This document shows, piece by piece, positions 34,731 through 43,426 of a stretch of 64,000 nt of DNA. Source of the DNA: Amycolatopsis rubida (GTDB lineage: Bacteria > Actinomycetota > Actinomycetes > Mycobacteriales > Pseudonocardiaceae); assembly GCF_900115345.1 (NCBI RefSeq), contig NZ_FOWC01000009.1, forward strand, positions 1 to 64,000, written 5' to 3'. The translations under genes and the position numbers were made by a program. The notes beneath the pieces are model-generated. The model saw only the letters and a list, made by a program, of their open reading frames with translations. It was not told the DNA's origin and did no database searches. Position 1 is the first letter of the stretch. The number at the start of each line of letters is the position of its first letter.

Positions 34731-35579
34731 TCAACTCGGCGAGGGCTGCGAGGTATTCCGCCGCAGTGCCTGGAATTCGACCGGGCTGTGCGCGCTGAAC
34801 ACCGAGACCTCGTCCTGGTGTTCGCGGGCGAGAGCCTGCAGCCGGGCGAGGTTGGCGCGGCGAGCGGAGCCGTCCATCTGGTTCAGCACCTCGAACGCGC
34901 GCATGCCGGGTGGGCAGCGCGGGCTCACCGGGGCGACTTCGCCGTGGAAGAAGTACGCGTCGCCGGCGTGCAGGAGCCAGCCGTCGCCGGTGTCGACCGC
35001 GACGCCGGAGTGGCCATGCGTGTGGCCGGGCAGCGGGACGAGCAGGATCTCCGGGGGCAGACCGCGCAGCGGCCGCACCGCGTCGAAGCCGAACCATTTC
35101 TCGCCGGCCTCGTCGTAGGTGCTCCACAGTGGACTGTGCGCGAATTGCTCGGCCCGGTACCGCGTTTTCTCCGGGAAGCTCTTCGGGCTGTCCGCGGCGC
35201 GGCGTTCGGTGGTGCGGACATGCACGGTGGCGTCGGGGAAATCGGCCAGACCGCCGGCGTGGTCGACGTCGAGGTGGGTCATCACAATGTGCCGGACGTC
35301 GGCGGGATCGCGGCCCAGCGCCCGGATCTGCGCCACGGCGGTTTCCGCCATGGCCGGCTTCGCCCCGACCATCGCCATGAACGGACCGCCGAGCCAGCGC
35401 CGCGATTCGGTGACGCCGCGGGTGCCGAACCCGGTGTCGACCAGCACGAGCGCATCGGCGGTCTCCACGAGCAGGCAGTGCGCCACGATCGTGCTGCGCC
35501 GCAGCATTCCGGGGCGGCCGTCGAGCGCCTTGCCGCCGAGCGGGCGCATCGTGCCGCAGTTCAGGTGGTGCACCTTCAT
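34731..35579 (-). CDS. MBL-fold metallo-hydrolase, copy A
   Basis: A 282-residue metallo-beta-lactamase-fold enzyme with the zinc motif THLDVDHAGG (HxxxDH) near residue 105, PGHTHGHSGV and LLHAGDAYFF for further metal ligands. The N-terminus MKVHHLNCGTMRPLGG is shared with the next gene. The family is lactonase-like (AiiA/AttM relatives and uncharacterised hydrolases); whether it opens lactones is not shown. The ATG overlaps the stop of copy B (ATGA, 35576-35579). It is the last gene of the TetR operon. Confidence 0.88.
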   Translation of the reverse strand: MKVHHLNCGTMRPLGGKALDGRPGMLRRSTIVAHCLLVETADALVLVDTGFGTRGVTESRRWLGGPFMAMVGAKPAMAETAVAQIRALGRDPADVRHIVMTHLDVDHAGGLADFPDATVHVRTTERRAADSPKSFPEKTRYRAEQFAHSPLWSTYDEAGEKWFGFDAVRPLRGLPPEILLVPLPGHTHGHSGVAVDTGDGWLLHAGDAYFFHGEVAPVSPRCPPGMRAFEVLNQMDGSARRANLARLQALAREHQDEVSVFSAHSPVEFQALRRNTSQPSPS

Positions 35580-36391
35580 ACCGTGCTCCTCTCGCTGAGC
35601 CGGACGAAATCGGTCAGGTCGTGCGAGGCGAACACGGTCACCTCGTCGGCGTGGTCCCGGCGCAGCTCGCGCAACCGGCGCTGGTTCTCGCGCCGCGGCC
35701 CGGGCAGCGTCTGGACCCGCCGTTCGAACATAGCCAATCCGGGCGGGCAATAGGGCTCGGCGTCGATCTCGCGGTGGAAGAAATACGCATCGCCCGCGTT
35801 GAGCACCCAGCCGGACCCGGTGTCGACGGCCACCCCGGCGTGTCCGGCGGTGTGCCCGGCGAGCGGCACCAGCGCGACGCCCTCGACCCCGTCCAGCTCG
35901 CGGACCGCGTCGAGGCCGAACCAGCTGTCCCCAGCGTCCGCATAGGACGTCCACTGTGGACCGTGCCGGAACTGGACGTCGCGGTAGCGCGGGTTTCCGG
36001 CGCGGTAGGCGTCGAGTTCCTTGTCATAGACGTGCACGCGGGCCTGCGGGAAGTCGACGAGGCCGCCGGCGTGGTCGAGGTCGAGGTGGGTGAGGACGAT
36101 GTCGCGGACGTCGGCCGGGTCGAAGCCCAGCGCGCGGATGCGGCTCAGCGCGGTTTCCTTCTCGTCGGTCATCGGGTTCGACGTGCGCAGGAAGCGCGGA
36201 CCGAGCCAGCGCGCGGCGTCGGTGACGGTGGGCGACCCCATTCCGGTTTCGATGAGGGTCAAGCCGGTGCCGGTTTCGACCAGCATGCAGTGGCACACGA
36301 GGGTGGCGCGGCGCAACAGCCCGGGTTTTCCGTCGACCAGCTTGCCGCCGATCGGACGCATGGTGCCGCAGTTGAAGTGGTGTACGCGCAT
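35576..36391 (-). CDS. MBL-fold metallo-hydrolase, copy B
   Basis: A 271-residue paralogue of copy A: MRVHHFNCGTMRPIGGKLVD at the start, THLDLDHAGGLVDFP for the zinc site, PLAGHTAGHAGV and VLNAGDAYFFHRE. The two copies share the same motifs in the same order and clearly arose by tandem duplication, but differ in the middle and at the C-terminus, suggesting different substrates. The ATG overlaps the TAA stop of the TetR gene (TAATG, 36389-36393), so the three genes form one unit. Confidence 0.88.
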   Translation of the reverse strand: MRVHHFNCGTMRPIGGKLVDGKPGLLRRATLVCHCMLVETGTGLTLIETGMGSPTVTDAARWLGPRFLRTSNPMTDEKETALSRIRALGFDPADVRDIVLTHLDLDHAGGLVDFPQARVHVYDKELDAYRAGNPRYRDVQFRHGPQWTSYADAGDSWFGLDAVRELDGVEGVALVPLAGHTAGHAGVAVDTGSGWVLNAGDAYFFHREIDAEPYCPPGLAMFERRVQTLPGPRRENQRRLRELRRDHADEVTVFASHDLTDFVRLSERSTV

Positions 36392-36966
36392 TAGGCGAAC
36401 TCCCGTTCGACAGTGGTGTGCAGATGAGCGGCGACGGCTTGCAGCGGCGCGGTATCCCGCCGAGTGCGCGCGAGCAGCAGCGCGCCTTCGATCGCGGACA
36501 GCACGACCGTCGCCAGCGAAGCGGCGCGATCCTCGGCGAGGCCGCACCGGGTGAAATAAGCGGAGATGTCGCGCAGCCAGCCTTCGTAGCCCTGATCGCA
36601 GGCGGCGCGGATTAGCTCGCTGTCGGCGGCTTCCAATGCGACAGTCGCGATCGGACAGCCACAGCGATAGTCCGATTCGGACAGTGCGGTGGCGAGTGCG
36701 GTGACGATGAGATCGATCGCGGTAGCCGGATTCGGTGCGGCAGCGGCGATTTCCCGGAACTGCCCGGCCAGCCGCTGCCCGGAAAGCTGTACCGCCTCGG
36801 CGGCCAGCTGTTCCTTGCCGCCGGGGAAATGGAAGTACAGCGAACCCTTCGGGGCCCGGCCTTCGGACACCAGCTGGGTCATCCCGGTGGCGTGGTAGCC
36901 CTGGGTGCGAAACAGCTCAGCCGCCGATTCGAGCATCCGGCGGCGGGTGTCGGTGCGGTTGACCAT
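36391..36966 (-). CDS. TetR-family regulator, LmrA/YxaF-like
   Basis: A 191-residue regulator. The helix-turn-helix is ATGMTQLVSEGRAPKGSLYF followed by HFPGGKEQLAAEA, and the C-terminal segment YRCGCPIATVALEAA is typical of the LmrA/YxaF branch. It is the first gene of the operon with two MBL hydrolases. I chose ATG 36966 over the upstream start because conserved sequence begins there. The palindrome at 36984-37009 just upstream is the likely operator. Confidence 0.9.
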   Translation of the reverse strand: MVNRTDTRRRMLESAAELFRTQGYHATGMTQLVSEGRAPKGSLYFHFPGGKEQLAAEAVQLSGQRLAGQFREIAAAAPNPATAIDLIVTALATALSESDYRCGCPIATVALEAADSELIRAACDQGYEGWLRDISAYFTRCGLAEDRAASLATVVLSAIEGALLLARTRRDTAPLQAVAAHLHTTVEREFA

Positions 36967-36983
36967 GTGTCCACGGTAGCTCA

Positions 36984-37009
36984 AACTATGACGACCGGTC
37001 TAGTTAGTT
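36984..37009. promoter_or_regulatory. Candidate LmrA-type operator
   Basis: AACTA-N4-GACC and GGTC-N4-TAGTT form a symmetric element whose core GACCGGTCTA resembles the known TAGACCGGTCTA-like boxes of LmrA/YxaF regulators. It ends 18 bases upstream of the TetR ATG. Confidence 0.6.
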
Positions 37010-37054
37010 TCGAGGCGTGCCCGCGCGGCGCGGCCGATCGGTAACCTCAGCGCC

Positions 37055-37960
37055 ATGGCGAACCCCACCGGAGAGCAGTTCGAGATCACCCGCGGCAACG
37101 CGCGCGCCGTCGTCACCGAGATCGGTGCCGGACTGCGCGCGTTCGAGATCAGCGGGGTGCCCTACGTCGAGACGTTCGCCGAGGACGAGAAGCCGCCGAA
37201 GGGCCTCGGCCAGGTGCTGCTGCCGTGGCCGAACCGGACCAAGGGCGGCAAGTGGGAGTTCGAGGGTGTGCGGCAGCAGCTGGAGATCACCGAGGAAGCG
37301 CGCGGCAACGCCATCCACGGCCTGACCCGGCACCGGGAATGGGAGCTGCTGGAGCACGCCGAAACGTCCATCACGCTCGCCATCGACGTCGAGGCCCAGC
37401 CCGGCTGGCCGGTCCCGCTGCGCGCGACCATCACCTATGACCTGCAGCCGCGCGAACTCGTGATCACGCACGAGATCCGCAACGAGGGGGAGAAGCCCAT
37501 CGGCGTCGGCGTCGGAACCCACCCGTACTTCCGGATCGGCGACGCGCCGACCGACGAGCTGACCCTCACGCTGCCCGCCGCGCGCGTCCGGCCGTACGAG
37601 GGGGATCAGCAGATGCCTTATGCCGATGAGCAGGACGTCGAGGGCACCGAATACGACTTCCGGCAGGGCAAGCTGCTCGAAGGCGTCGACCTGGACACCG
37701 CGTTCGGCGGACTGGAACTGGCCGCGGACGGCACCCACCACTACGTGCTCTCCCACAGCGACCGCCAGCTGGTGGTCTGGACCGGTCCGGACTTCCGCTG
37801 GGTGCAGGTGTTCACGCCGGACGACCTGGTCGGCCGCGGCCGCGCGGTCGCGATCGAACCGATGACCTGCCCGGCGGACGCGCTCAACACCCGCACCGAC
37901 CTGATCGAACTGGAACCGGCCACCTCGTGGACGGGCAGCTGGGGAATCCGGGTCCCGTGA
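37055..37960 (+). CDS. Aldose 1-epimerase family protein
   Basis: A 301-residue galactose-mutarotase-fold protein. The sugar-binding and catalytic positions are present: PWPNRTKGGKWEFEG, the His in GNAIHGLTRHREW, the catalytic His in GVGTHPYFRIGD, the Asp in GVDLDTAFGGLEL and the general-base Glu in VAIEPMTCPADALN. It would interconvert alpha and beta anomers of a hexose in the cytoplasm. It is co-transcribed with a GNAT gene whose GTG overlaps its stop. Confidence 0.9.
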   Translation: MANPTGEQFEITRGNARAVVTEIGAGLRAFEISGVPYVETFAEDEKPPKGLGQVLLPWPNRTKGGKWEFEGVRQQLEITEEARGNAIHGLTRHREWELLEHAETSITLAIDVEAQPGWPVPLRATITYDLQPRELVITHEIRNEGEKPIGVGVGTHPYFRIGDAPTDELTLTLPAARVRPYEGDQQMPYADEQDVEGTEYDFRQGKLLEGVDLDTAFGGLELAADGTHHYVLSHSDRQLVVWTGPDFRWVQVFTPDDLVGRGRAVAIEPMTCPADALNTRTDLIELEPATSWTGSWGIRVP

Positions 37961-38430
37961 AACTCGAGCTGCTGACTGACGCTGCCGCGGGCGAGCTGTT
38001 GACCTTGCAGCAGGCCGCGTACCTCACCGAAGCGCGGGCGCACCAGAACTTCGACCTGCCGCCGTTGCTGGACACCCTCGACGACGTGCGCGCGGCCATC
38101 GCCGACCCGTCGATCACAGTCTGGGGCTTCCGCGACGGCGGCAGGCTCGTGGCGAGCGTGCGGATGCGAGTGGACGGTCCGGTCGGCGAGGTCGGACGGC
38201 TCGTCGTGGCACCCGATCGCCAAGGCGAGGGACTCGGTACCGCGCTGCTGACGGCCGCGGAGGAGGCGACCCCGGCGGAGGTGACGGTGTTCCGGCTGTT
38301 CACCGGCGAGCGTTCGGCCGGACCGCGGTATTTGTACGGAAAGCTCGGTTACCGCGAGACGCATCGGTCGCCGGAGGCGGACTATCAGTTGGTGCACCTG
38401 GAAAAACCCCGGATGCGCGAACCCAGGTGA
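37957..38430 (+). CDS. GNAT-family N-acetyltransferase
   Basis: A 157-residue acetyltransferase. The acetyl-CoA motif is VVAPDRQGEGLGTALL (Q-x-x-G-x-G) near residues 87-102, and the C-terminal YLYGKLGYRETHR is the usual beta5-alpha4 segment. The GTG start at 37957 overlaps the epimerase stop. The acceptor is unknown. The next gene's possible GTG start overlaps this stop too (38427-38430). Confidence 0.88.
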   Translation: MKLELLTDAAAGELLTLQQAAYLTEARAHQNFDLPPLLDTLDDVRAAIADPSITVWGFRDGGRLVASVRMRVDGPVGEVGRLVVAPDRQGEGLGTALLTAAEEATPAEVTVFRLFTGERSAGPRYLYGKLGYRETHRSPEADYQLVHLEKPRMREPR

Positions 38431-38450
38431 GTTCGTTAGCGTGTCAAACT

Positions 38451-39671
38451 ATGGCTTACAAGGCGATTGTCGGGGGCTATGTGGTCCCCGTCGGCGCCGC
38501 TCCGATCGAGGGCGGCACTGTGCTCATCGAAGACGGCCGGATCACTCACGTCGGGGCTGAGGCCGACGTCGAGGTCCCGGAGGACGCGGAACTGGTGGAC
38601 GCGTCCGGCAGCTGGGTACTGCCGGGATTCATCGACGCGCACGCGCACCTCGGCGTCCACGAGGACGGCGAAGGCTGGGCGGGCAACGACACCAACGAAA
38701 TGACCGACCCGAACGGCGCCCGCTTCCGCGCGATCGACGGGATCGACCCGTACGAACCGGGCTTCGACGACGCGCTGGCGGGCGGCGTTACGAGCGTGGT
38801 GATCAAGCCGGGGTCGGGCAACCCGATCGGCGGGCAGACCATCGGCGTGAAGACGTGGGGCCGGTCCATTCTGGACATGGTCTTCGCCGAACAGGTGAGT
38901 GTGAAGAGCGCGCTGGGCGAGAACCCGAAGAGGGTTTACGGAGAGAAGAAGGTCACGCCCTCGACCAGGCTCGGCGTGGCCGCGATCCTGCGCGAGGCGT
39001 TCACGAAGGCCCGCAATTACCAGGAGAAGCGCGACCACACGCGGTCCGAGGGCAAGCCGTTCGAAACGGACCTGACCAACGAAACGCTGGCGAAGGTCCT
39101 GGACGGCGAGCTGTACTGGGACCAGCACGTGCACCGCGCCGACGACATGGTGACCGCGATCCGGCTCGCCGACGAATTCGGCTACAAACTGGTGATCAAC
39201 CACGGCACCGAAGGCCACCTGATCGCGGACCTGCTGGCCGAACGGGACATCCCGGTGATCCTCGGCCCGCTGTTCACCACGAAGTCCAAGGTGGAACTGC
39301 GCAACCGCACCCTGCGCTCGGCCGGGATCCTCGCGCGGGCCGGGGTGAAGATCGCGATCACCACCGACCACCCGGTCATCCCCATCAACTTCCTGGTGTA
39401 CCAAGCCGCGTTGGCGGTGAAGGACGGTCTCGACCCGGAGACCGCGCTGAAGTCCTTGACGCTGCACCCGGCGCAGATGCTCGGCCTCGACGACCGCATC
39501 GGCACCCTGACACCCGGGCTGGACGCGGACGTGGTGGTGTGGTCGGGCGACCCGCTGGACGTGATGAACCGCGCGATGCGGGTGTTCGTGCGGGGCCAGG
39601 AGGTCTACCACTTCGACGAGACGACCGGCGAGGGCGTTTCGGCGGATCGGCGGTATCGGGAAGCTCGCTGA
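38451..39671 (+). CDS. Amidohydrolase-superfamily protein (imidazolonepropionase-like)
   Basis: A 406-residue amidohydrolase. The metal-binding HxH is in PGFIDAHAHLGVHEDG, the strand-5 and strand-6 regions are DQHVHRADDM and VINHGTEGHLIADLL, and the catalytic Asp is in ITTDHPVIPINF. LTLHPAQMLGLDDRIGTLTP and DADVVVWSGDPLD are the typical composite domain. The substrate is unknown. I chose ATG 38451; a GTG at 38427 overlapping the GNAT stop is an alternative that adds eight residues. Confidence 0.85.
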   Translation: MAYKAIVGGYVVPVGAAPIEGGTVLIEDGRITHVGAEADVEVPEDAELVDASGSWVLPGFIDAHAHLGVHEDGEGWAGNDTNEMTDPNGARFRAIDGIDPYEPGFDDALAGGVTSVVIKPGSGNPIGGQTIGVKTWGRSILDMVFAEQVSVKSALGENPKRVYGEKKVTPSTRLGVAAILREAFTKARNYQEKRDHTRSEGKPFETDLTNETLAKVLDGELYWDQHVHRADDMVTAIRLADEFGYKLVINHGTEGHLIADLLAERDIPVILGPLFTTKSKVELRNRTLRSAGILARAGVKIAITTDHPVIPINFLVYQAALAVKDGLDPETALKSLTLHPAQMLGLDDRIGTLTPGLDADVVVWSGDPLDVMNRAMRVFVRGQEVYHFDETTGEGVSADRRYREAR

Positions 39672-39702
39672 ACGCTGGGTTGAGGCGGCCTGGGCGGCCG
39701 TC

Positions 39703-40278
39703 TCAACCCAGCAGGGCGGCGAGGTCCAGTTCGAACGGGAACGGCTCGGCGGTGCGAAATCTCCCCGTGCCGGCGGGGGAGTTTCGGTAGCCGAATTCCC
39801 CCGCTCGGTGGCAGGCGACGAGGGAGACCGGGTCGTCGAGGTCGAGGATCCAGTAGAACGGGATTCCGGCGTCGGAGTACTCCTTGTGCTTCGTGACGCA
39901 GTCGGTGCGTTTCGAACCCGGCGTCGCGACTTCGACCACCAGGACGAGGTCTTCGGCGCGGAGGGCGTCTTCCTCGGGAGTCCGGGCGATCGCGGCGGAC
40001 GTAGTGACCAGAAGATCGGGGCACCGGGAAAAACCTGGTGCCCCGTCCGGCGCGAGCCCTAGATCGATATCGACGCGCGGCACCACGGAAAACTCGTCCG
40101 GCAGCTGATCATGCAGTTGGAAGGCGAGCGCGTACGTCGCGTGGTTATGCCGTGGGCCCGGGGACGGCGAGAAGACCAGACGGCCTTCGACGAGTTCGGT
40201 GAATCCCGGCTCGACCTCGCCGAGCGCGAGATATTCCTTGATCGAGAGCAGTTGCCGCGGAAGTGTCCTGGTGTCCAT
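39703..40278 (-). CDS. Uma2-family endonuclease-fold protein
   Basis: A 191-residue protein of the Uma2 (DUF820) family, which has a PD-(D/E)xK nuclease fold. ELVEGRLVFSPSPGPRHN near the start, RCPDLLVTTS (conserved PD), LVLVVEVATPGSKRTD (ExK-like core) and YSDAGIPFYWILDLDDP are the family marks. These genes are very common in actinomycetes and cyanobacteria and their biological role is unclear. In the given sequence the reading frame of the upstream NmrA-like gene runs straight into this one without a stop (see that entry). Confidence 0.85.
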   Translation of the reverse strand: MDTRTLPRQLLSIKEYLALGEVEPGFTELVEGRLVFSPSPGPRHNHATYALAFQLHDQLPDEFSVVPRVDIDLGLAPDGAPGFSRCPDLLVTTSAAIARTPEEDALRAEDLVLVVEVATPGSKRTDCVTKHKEYSDAGIPFYWILDLDDPVSLVACHRAGEFGYRNSPAGTGRFRTAEPFPFELDLAALLG

Positions 40279-40283
40279 GCTGC

Positions 40284-41109
40284 TCACGGTAAGCGAGGGG
40301 TACGACACTTTCCGCCAACGCGGTCCGCCAGAAAAGCCCGCAACCCCCGCGGCGCACCCCCCGGTCACCACCGCGAAATCGTCACTCAGCCAAGCCCCGT
40401 CCCCCTCCGCCAGCAACTCGAAGACCTGCGCATTCGACCCCGCCTCCGGCACCCCGTTCGACTCCAGCACCGCCCGGTGCTCCGCGGCCGAGATCCGCCG
40501 ATACTCCACCGGACGGCCCGTCACCGCGGCCCATTCGCGTGCCACATCGGCGAACGTGACCAGTTCCGGCCCGGTCAGCAGATATGTCCGCCCGGCATGC
40601 TCCGCCGGAGCCGTCGCGATCGCGGCAGCCGCGGCCGCGACGTCCCGGGCGTCGATCATCCCGATCCGGCCATCGCCCGCGGACCCCGAAAAGCCGCCGG
40701 TCCCGGCGATCTCCGGCGCGAGCGCCAGCAGATTCTGCATGAAGAAGTTCGGTGCGAGCAGCGTGTACTCCATCCCGGACGCCTTGAGATGCGCGTCGAT
40801 CCGCGCGTGCTCCCGCCGCCGGGCGACTGGCGAATCGTCACCAGCCTTGTGGTTGGTGACCCGCACGACGTGCCGCACCCCGTGCGCGACCGCGCGATCG
40901 AGCACCGTGGTCTGGGACGCCACCGCGGGTCCGATCAGCAGGAGGGTGCCGACCCCGCGCAGGGCCGCGTCGAGAGTGTCCGGGCGGTCGAAATCGCCGA
41001 TCACTTCGTCGGCGCCGCCCGACGGGGTGCGGACGAGCGTGCGGACAGGTCCGAGCAGGCGGACGGCCTCGCGCCCGATTTTTCCGGTGGCTCCGGTCAG
41101 CAAGATCAT
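40284..41109 (-). CDS. NmrA-like NAD(P)-binding protein, frameshifted at the 3' end
   Basis: A Rossmann protein of the NmrA/quinone-reductase-like group. MILLTGATGKIGREAVRLLG binds the cofactor, and HVVRVTNHKAGDDSPVARR and ASGMEYTLLAPNFFMQNLLA are family segments. Up to about residue 248 the frame is normal. At a run of six C (40357-40362; six G on the coding strand) the frame changes. In the expected frame the protein would end APRGLRAFLADRV... at a stop in 40284-40286, just before the Uma2 start. As given, the frame instead continues through the Uma2 gene to 39703, predicting a 468-residue fusion. A one-base insertion in the G run explains this. Confidence 0.8.
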
Positions 41110-41176
41110 GCAACAAAGCCTGCTCGCCACCGGTATCTTGGGTGAAGAAGGCACCTCGACGATCTATAGGTACCCC

Positions 41177-41539
41177 ATGGATACCAAGTATGCGAAAGCG
41201 TGCCCGTCGCGCACCGTGATGGACGTGCTGGCGAACAAGTGGACGCTCTACGCCCTCGGCCTGCTCCGGTGCCGCGATCGGCCGCTGCGGTTCACCGAAC
41301 TGCGCCGCGGTGTCGAGGGAGTCACGCAGAAATCGCTTACCCAGGTGCTGCGCAATCTCGAACGCGACGGACTGGTCACCCGCACGATCTATCCGACGAT
41401 TCCGCCGCGCGTGGAGTACGCGCTGACTGATCTCGGCCGGGACGTCGGGGCCTTGACCGGCGCGATCGCCGACTGGTCGAAAGCCAACGCGAGCCGCGTC
41501 CATGCCGCCCGCGAGGCTTACGACAACCGGCGTGACTAG
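41177..41539 (+). CDS. HxlR-family transcriptional regulator
   Basis: A 120-residue winged-helix regulator. The HxlR signature is clear: CPSRTVMDVLANKWTLYAL, then LRFTELRRGVEGVTQKSLTQ and VLRNLERDGLVTRTIYPTIP with PPRVEYALTDLG. A redox- or thiol-sensing Cys sits near residue 9, as in many members. It is divergent from the NmrA-like gene, a common pairing in which HxlR controls the quinone-reductase-like enzyme. Both promoters lie in the 67-base gap. Confidence 0.93.
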   Translation: MDTKYAKACPSRTVMDVLANKWTLYALGLLRCRDRPLRFTELRRGVEGVTQKSLTQVLRNLERDGLVTRTIYPTIPPRVEYALTDLGRDVGALTGAIADWSKANASRVHAAREAYDNRRD

Positions 41540-42681
41540 GCGTTCTTCAGGGAACGCGCGATCACCATCCGCTGAATCTGGTTCGTCCCCTCGAAGATCT
41601 GCGGCACCTTCGCCTCCCGCATGTACCGCTCGACCGGGAAGTCCCGCGTGTACCCGGCGCCGCCGAGCACCTGCACCGCGTCCGTCGTCACCTTCATCGC
41701 GCCGTCCGTGGCCACCAGCTTCGCGATCGACGACTGCCGCTGGAAGTCCAGCCCGCGGTCGCGGCGGCGGGCAGCGTCCAGATAGGTCGCGCGGGCGGAT
41801 TCGACCGTCGCCGCCATGTCCGCCAGCAGGAATTCCAAGCCCTGGAAGTCCGCGATCGGGCGGCCGAACTGGGTGCGGCCCTTCGCGTACTCCACCGCCT
41901 CGTCCAGCGCCGCCTGCGCCAGGCCCACCGCGCACGCGGCGATCCCGAGCCGTCCCGAGCTGAGCGACGACAGTGCGATCTTCAGGCCGGAACCCTCGCC
42001 GCCGATCAGCCGGTCGGCCGGGACCCGGGCGTCCTCGAACAGCATCTGCGCCGTCGGCGACCCGGTGAGGCCCATTTTCCGCTCGCGCGGAGCGGCCGAC
42101 AGGCCCGGAGTCGACGAGTCGACAAGCAGGCAGGAGATGCCGTGCCCGCCGTCGTCGCTCGTGCGGACCATCGTCGTGTAGAAGTCCGCGACTCCGGCGT
42201 GAGTGATCCACGCTTTCGTGCCGTTGACGACGTACTCGTCCTCGGCAAGCCGCGCGCGGGTGGACAGCGCGGCCGCGTCCGAGCCGGCGTGCGTTTCCGA
42301 CAGGGCGTATGCGCCGAGCAGCGAGCCGCCCAGCATGTCCGGCAGCCAGCGGTCCTGCTGTTCCTCCGCGCCGTAGTGCGCGAGCGCGTAGCAGGACATC
42401 GTGTGCACGGACAGCCCGACGCCGACACTCATCCACGCGCTGGCGATCTCCTCCAGCGCTTGCAGATAGACCTCGTACGGCTGCTCGGCACCGCCCCAGC
42501 GCTCCGAGTACGGCAGGCCCAGCAGGCCGGACTTGCCGATCAGGGTGAACAGGTCGCGCGGGAAATTCTCGGCTTCCTCGTCGGCCGAAGCGCGGGGTTT
42601 CAGCTCGTCACGGGCGATTTCCGTGACGAGCGCGAGCAGTTCCTCGGACTCCGGCGTCGGCAGCAGACGGTCGACCGGCAT
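41536..42681 (-). CDS. Acyl-CoA dehydrogenase
   Basis: A 381-residue FAD acyl-CoA dehydrogenase. ALSETHAGSDAAALSTRA and WITHAGVADFYTTMVRT are the N-terminal FAD/substrate motifs, and the catalytic Glu is in VPQIFEGTNQIQRMVIARSL. It is of the short-chain or branched-chain type by length, but the substrate is not decidable. It is divergent from a TetR gene with a palindromic operator between (42698-42719), so fatty-acid-type regulation is likely. Its 3' end overlaps the convergent HxlR gene by 4 bases. Confidence 0.95.
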   Translation of the reverse strand: MPVDRLLPTPESEELLALVTEIARDELKPRASADEEAENFPRDLFTLIGKSGLLGLPYSERWGGAEQPYEVYLQALEEIASAWMSVGVGLSVHTMSCYALAHYGAEEQQDRWLPDMLGGSLLGAYALSETHAGSDAAALSTRARLAEDEYVVNGTKAWITHAGVADFYTTMVRTSDDGGHGISCLLVDSSTPGLSAAPRERKMGLTGSPTAQMLFEDARVPADRLIGGEGSGLKIALSSLSSGRLGIAACAVGLAQAALDEAVEYAKGRTQFGRPIADFQGLEFLLADMAATVESARATYLDAARRRDRGLDFQRQSSIAKLVATDGAMKVTTDAVQVLGGAGYTRDFPVERYMREAKVPQIFEGTNQIQRMVIARSLKNA

Positions 42682-42697
42682 GGCTTCCTCCCAGACA

Positions 42698-42719
42698 TTG
42701 GTACTGAAAACAGTACTAA
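42698..42719. promoter_or_regulatory. TetR operator between acyl-CoA dehydrogenase and TetR genes
   Basis: TTGGTACTG and CAGTACTAA flank AAAA, with one mismatch in 9 pairs. It lies 17 bases upstream of the acyl-CoA dehydrogenase ATG and about 60 bases upstream of the TetR gene, in the shared promoter region. Confidence 0.7.
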
Positions 42720-42780
42720 CGGCTGATTGAGAGTACCGTATGCGGAGCGGGGCTGTCTCTGATCGATAGGAGATAGTGAC

Positions 42781-43371
42781 GTGATGTCCACCCCTGAAGC
42801 CCGTCGCCGTCCCACCGCGCGGCAGCAGGCGCTGCTGCGCGAGCTTGAGGCGTTGTTCCTGGCGGAGGGCTTCGCCGGCTTCACGCTCGACGATCTGGCC
42901 GCCCGGCTCCGCTGCTCGAAATCGACGCTGTACGCGCTCGCACCGAGCAAGGAGCAGCTCGCGGTCAAGGTCGTCGCGCACTTCTTCCGCGACGCCGCCG
43001 AACGCCTGGAAAAGCGGATCGCGGGCATCGACGACGCGCGCGAGCTGATCGGCGAGTACCTCTCCGGCGTCTCTGAGCACCTGAACCGGGCGTCGCCGGA
43101 GTTCATGGCCGACATCGCCGCGTTCGCGCCCGCCCGCGACACCTATCAGCTCAACAGCCGCGCCGCCGCGCGCCAGATCCGCGGGTTCATCGACAAGGGC
43201 GTCGCCGACGGGGTGTTCCGCGACGTGCACGCGCGGCTCGTGGCCGAAATGACCGGACTGATCATCGAGGGCATTCAAACCGGGGTGCTCGGCAGGCGCA
43301 CCGACGTGTCCGACGCGGAAGCGTTCACCGCGCTCGGCGAACTTCTGCTCGGCGGGCTCGACAAGAACTGA
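42781..43371 (+). CDS. TetR-family regulator of the acyl-CoA dehydrogenase divergon
   Basis: About 196 residues. The helix-turn-helix is FTLDDLAARLRCSKSTLYAL followed by APSKEQLAVKVVAHFF. The C-terminal half has TGLIIEGIQTGVLG. I chose GTG 42781, eight bases after AGGAG (42768-42772); the ATG at 42784 is as good. The ligand is perhaps an acyl-CoA, by analogy to other TetR/acyl-CoA dehydrogenase pairs. Confidence 0.9.
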   Translation: MMSTPEARRRPTARQQALLRELEALFLAEGFAGFTLDDLAARLRCSKSTLYALAPSKEQLAVKVVAHFFRDAAERLEKRIAGIDDARELIGEYLSGVSEHLNRASPEFMADIAAFAPARDTYQLNSRAAARQIRGFIDKGVADGVFRDVHARLVAEMTGLIIEGIQTGVLGRRTDVSDAEAFTALGELLLGGLDKN

Positions 43372-43426
43372 TTTGTCCGCATCGGGACAGGAATTGTCAG
43401 CACCGGTTCCTCTACACTCGCCGCTT

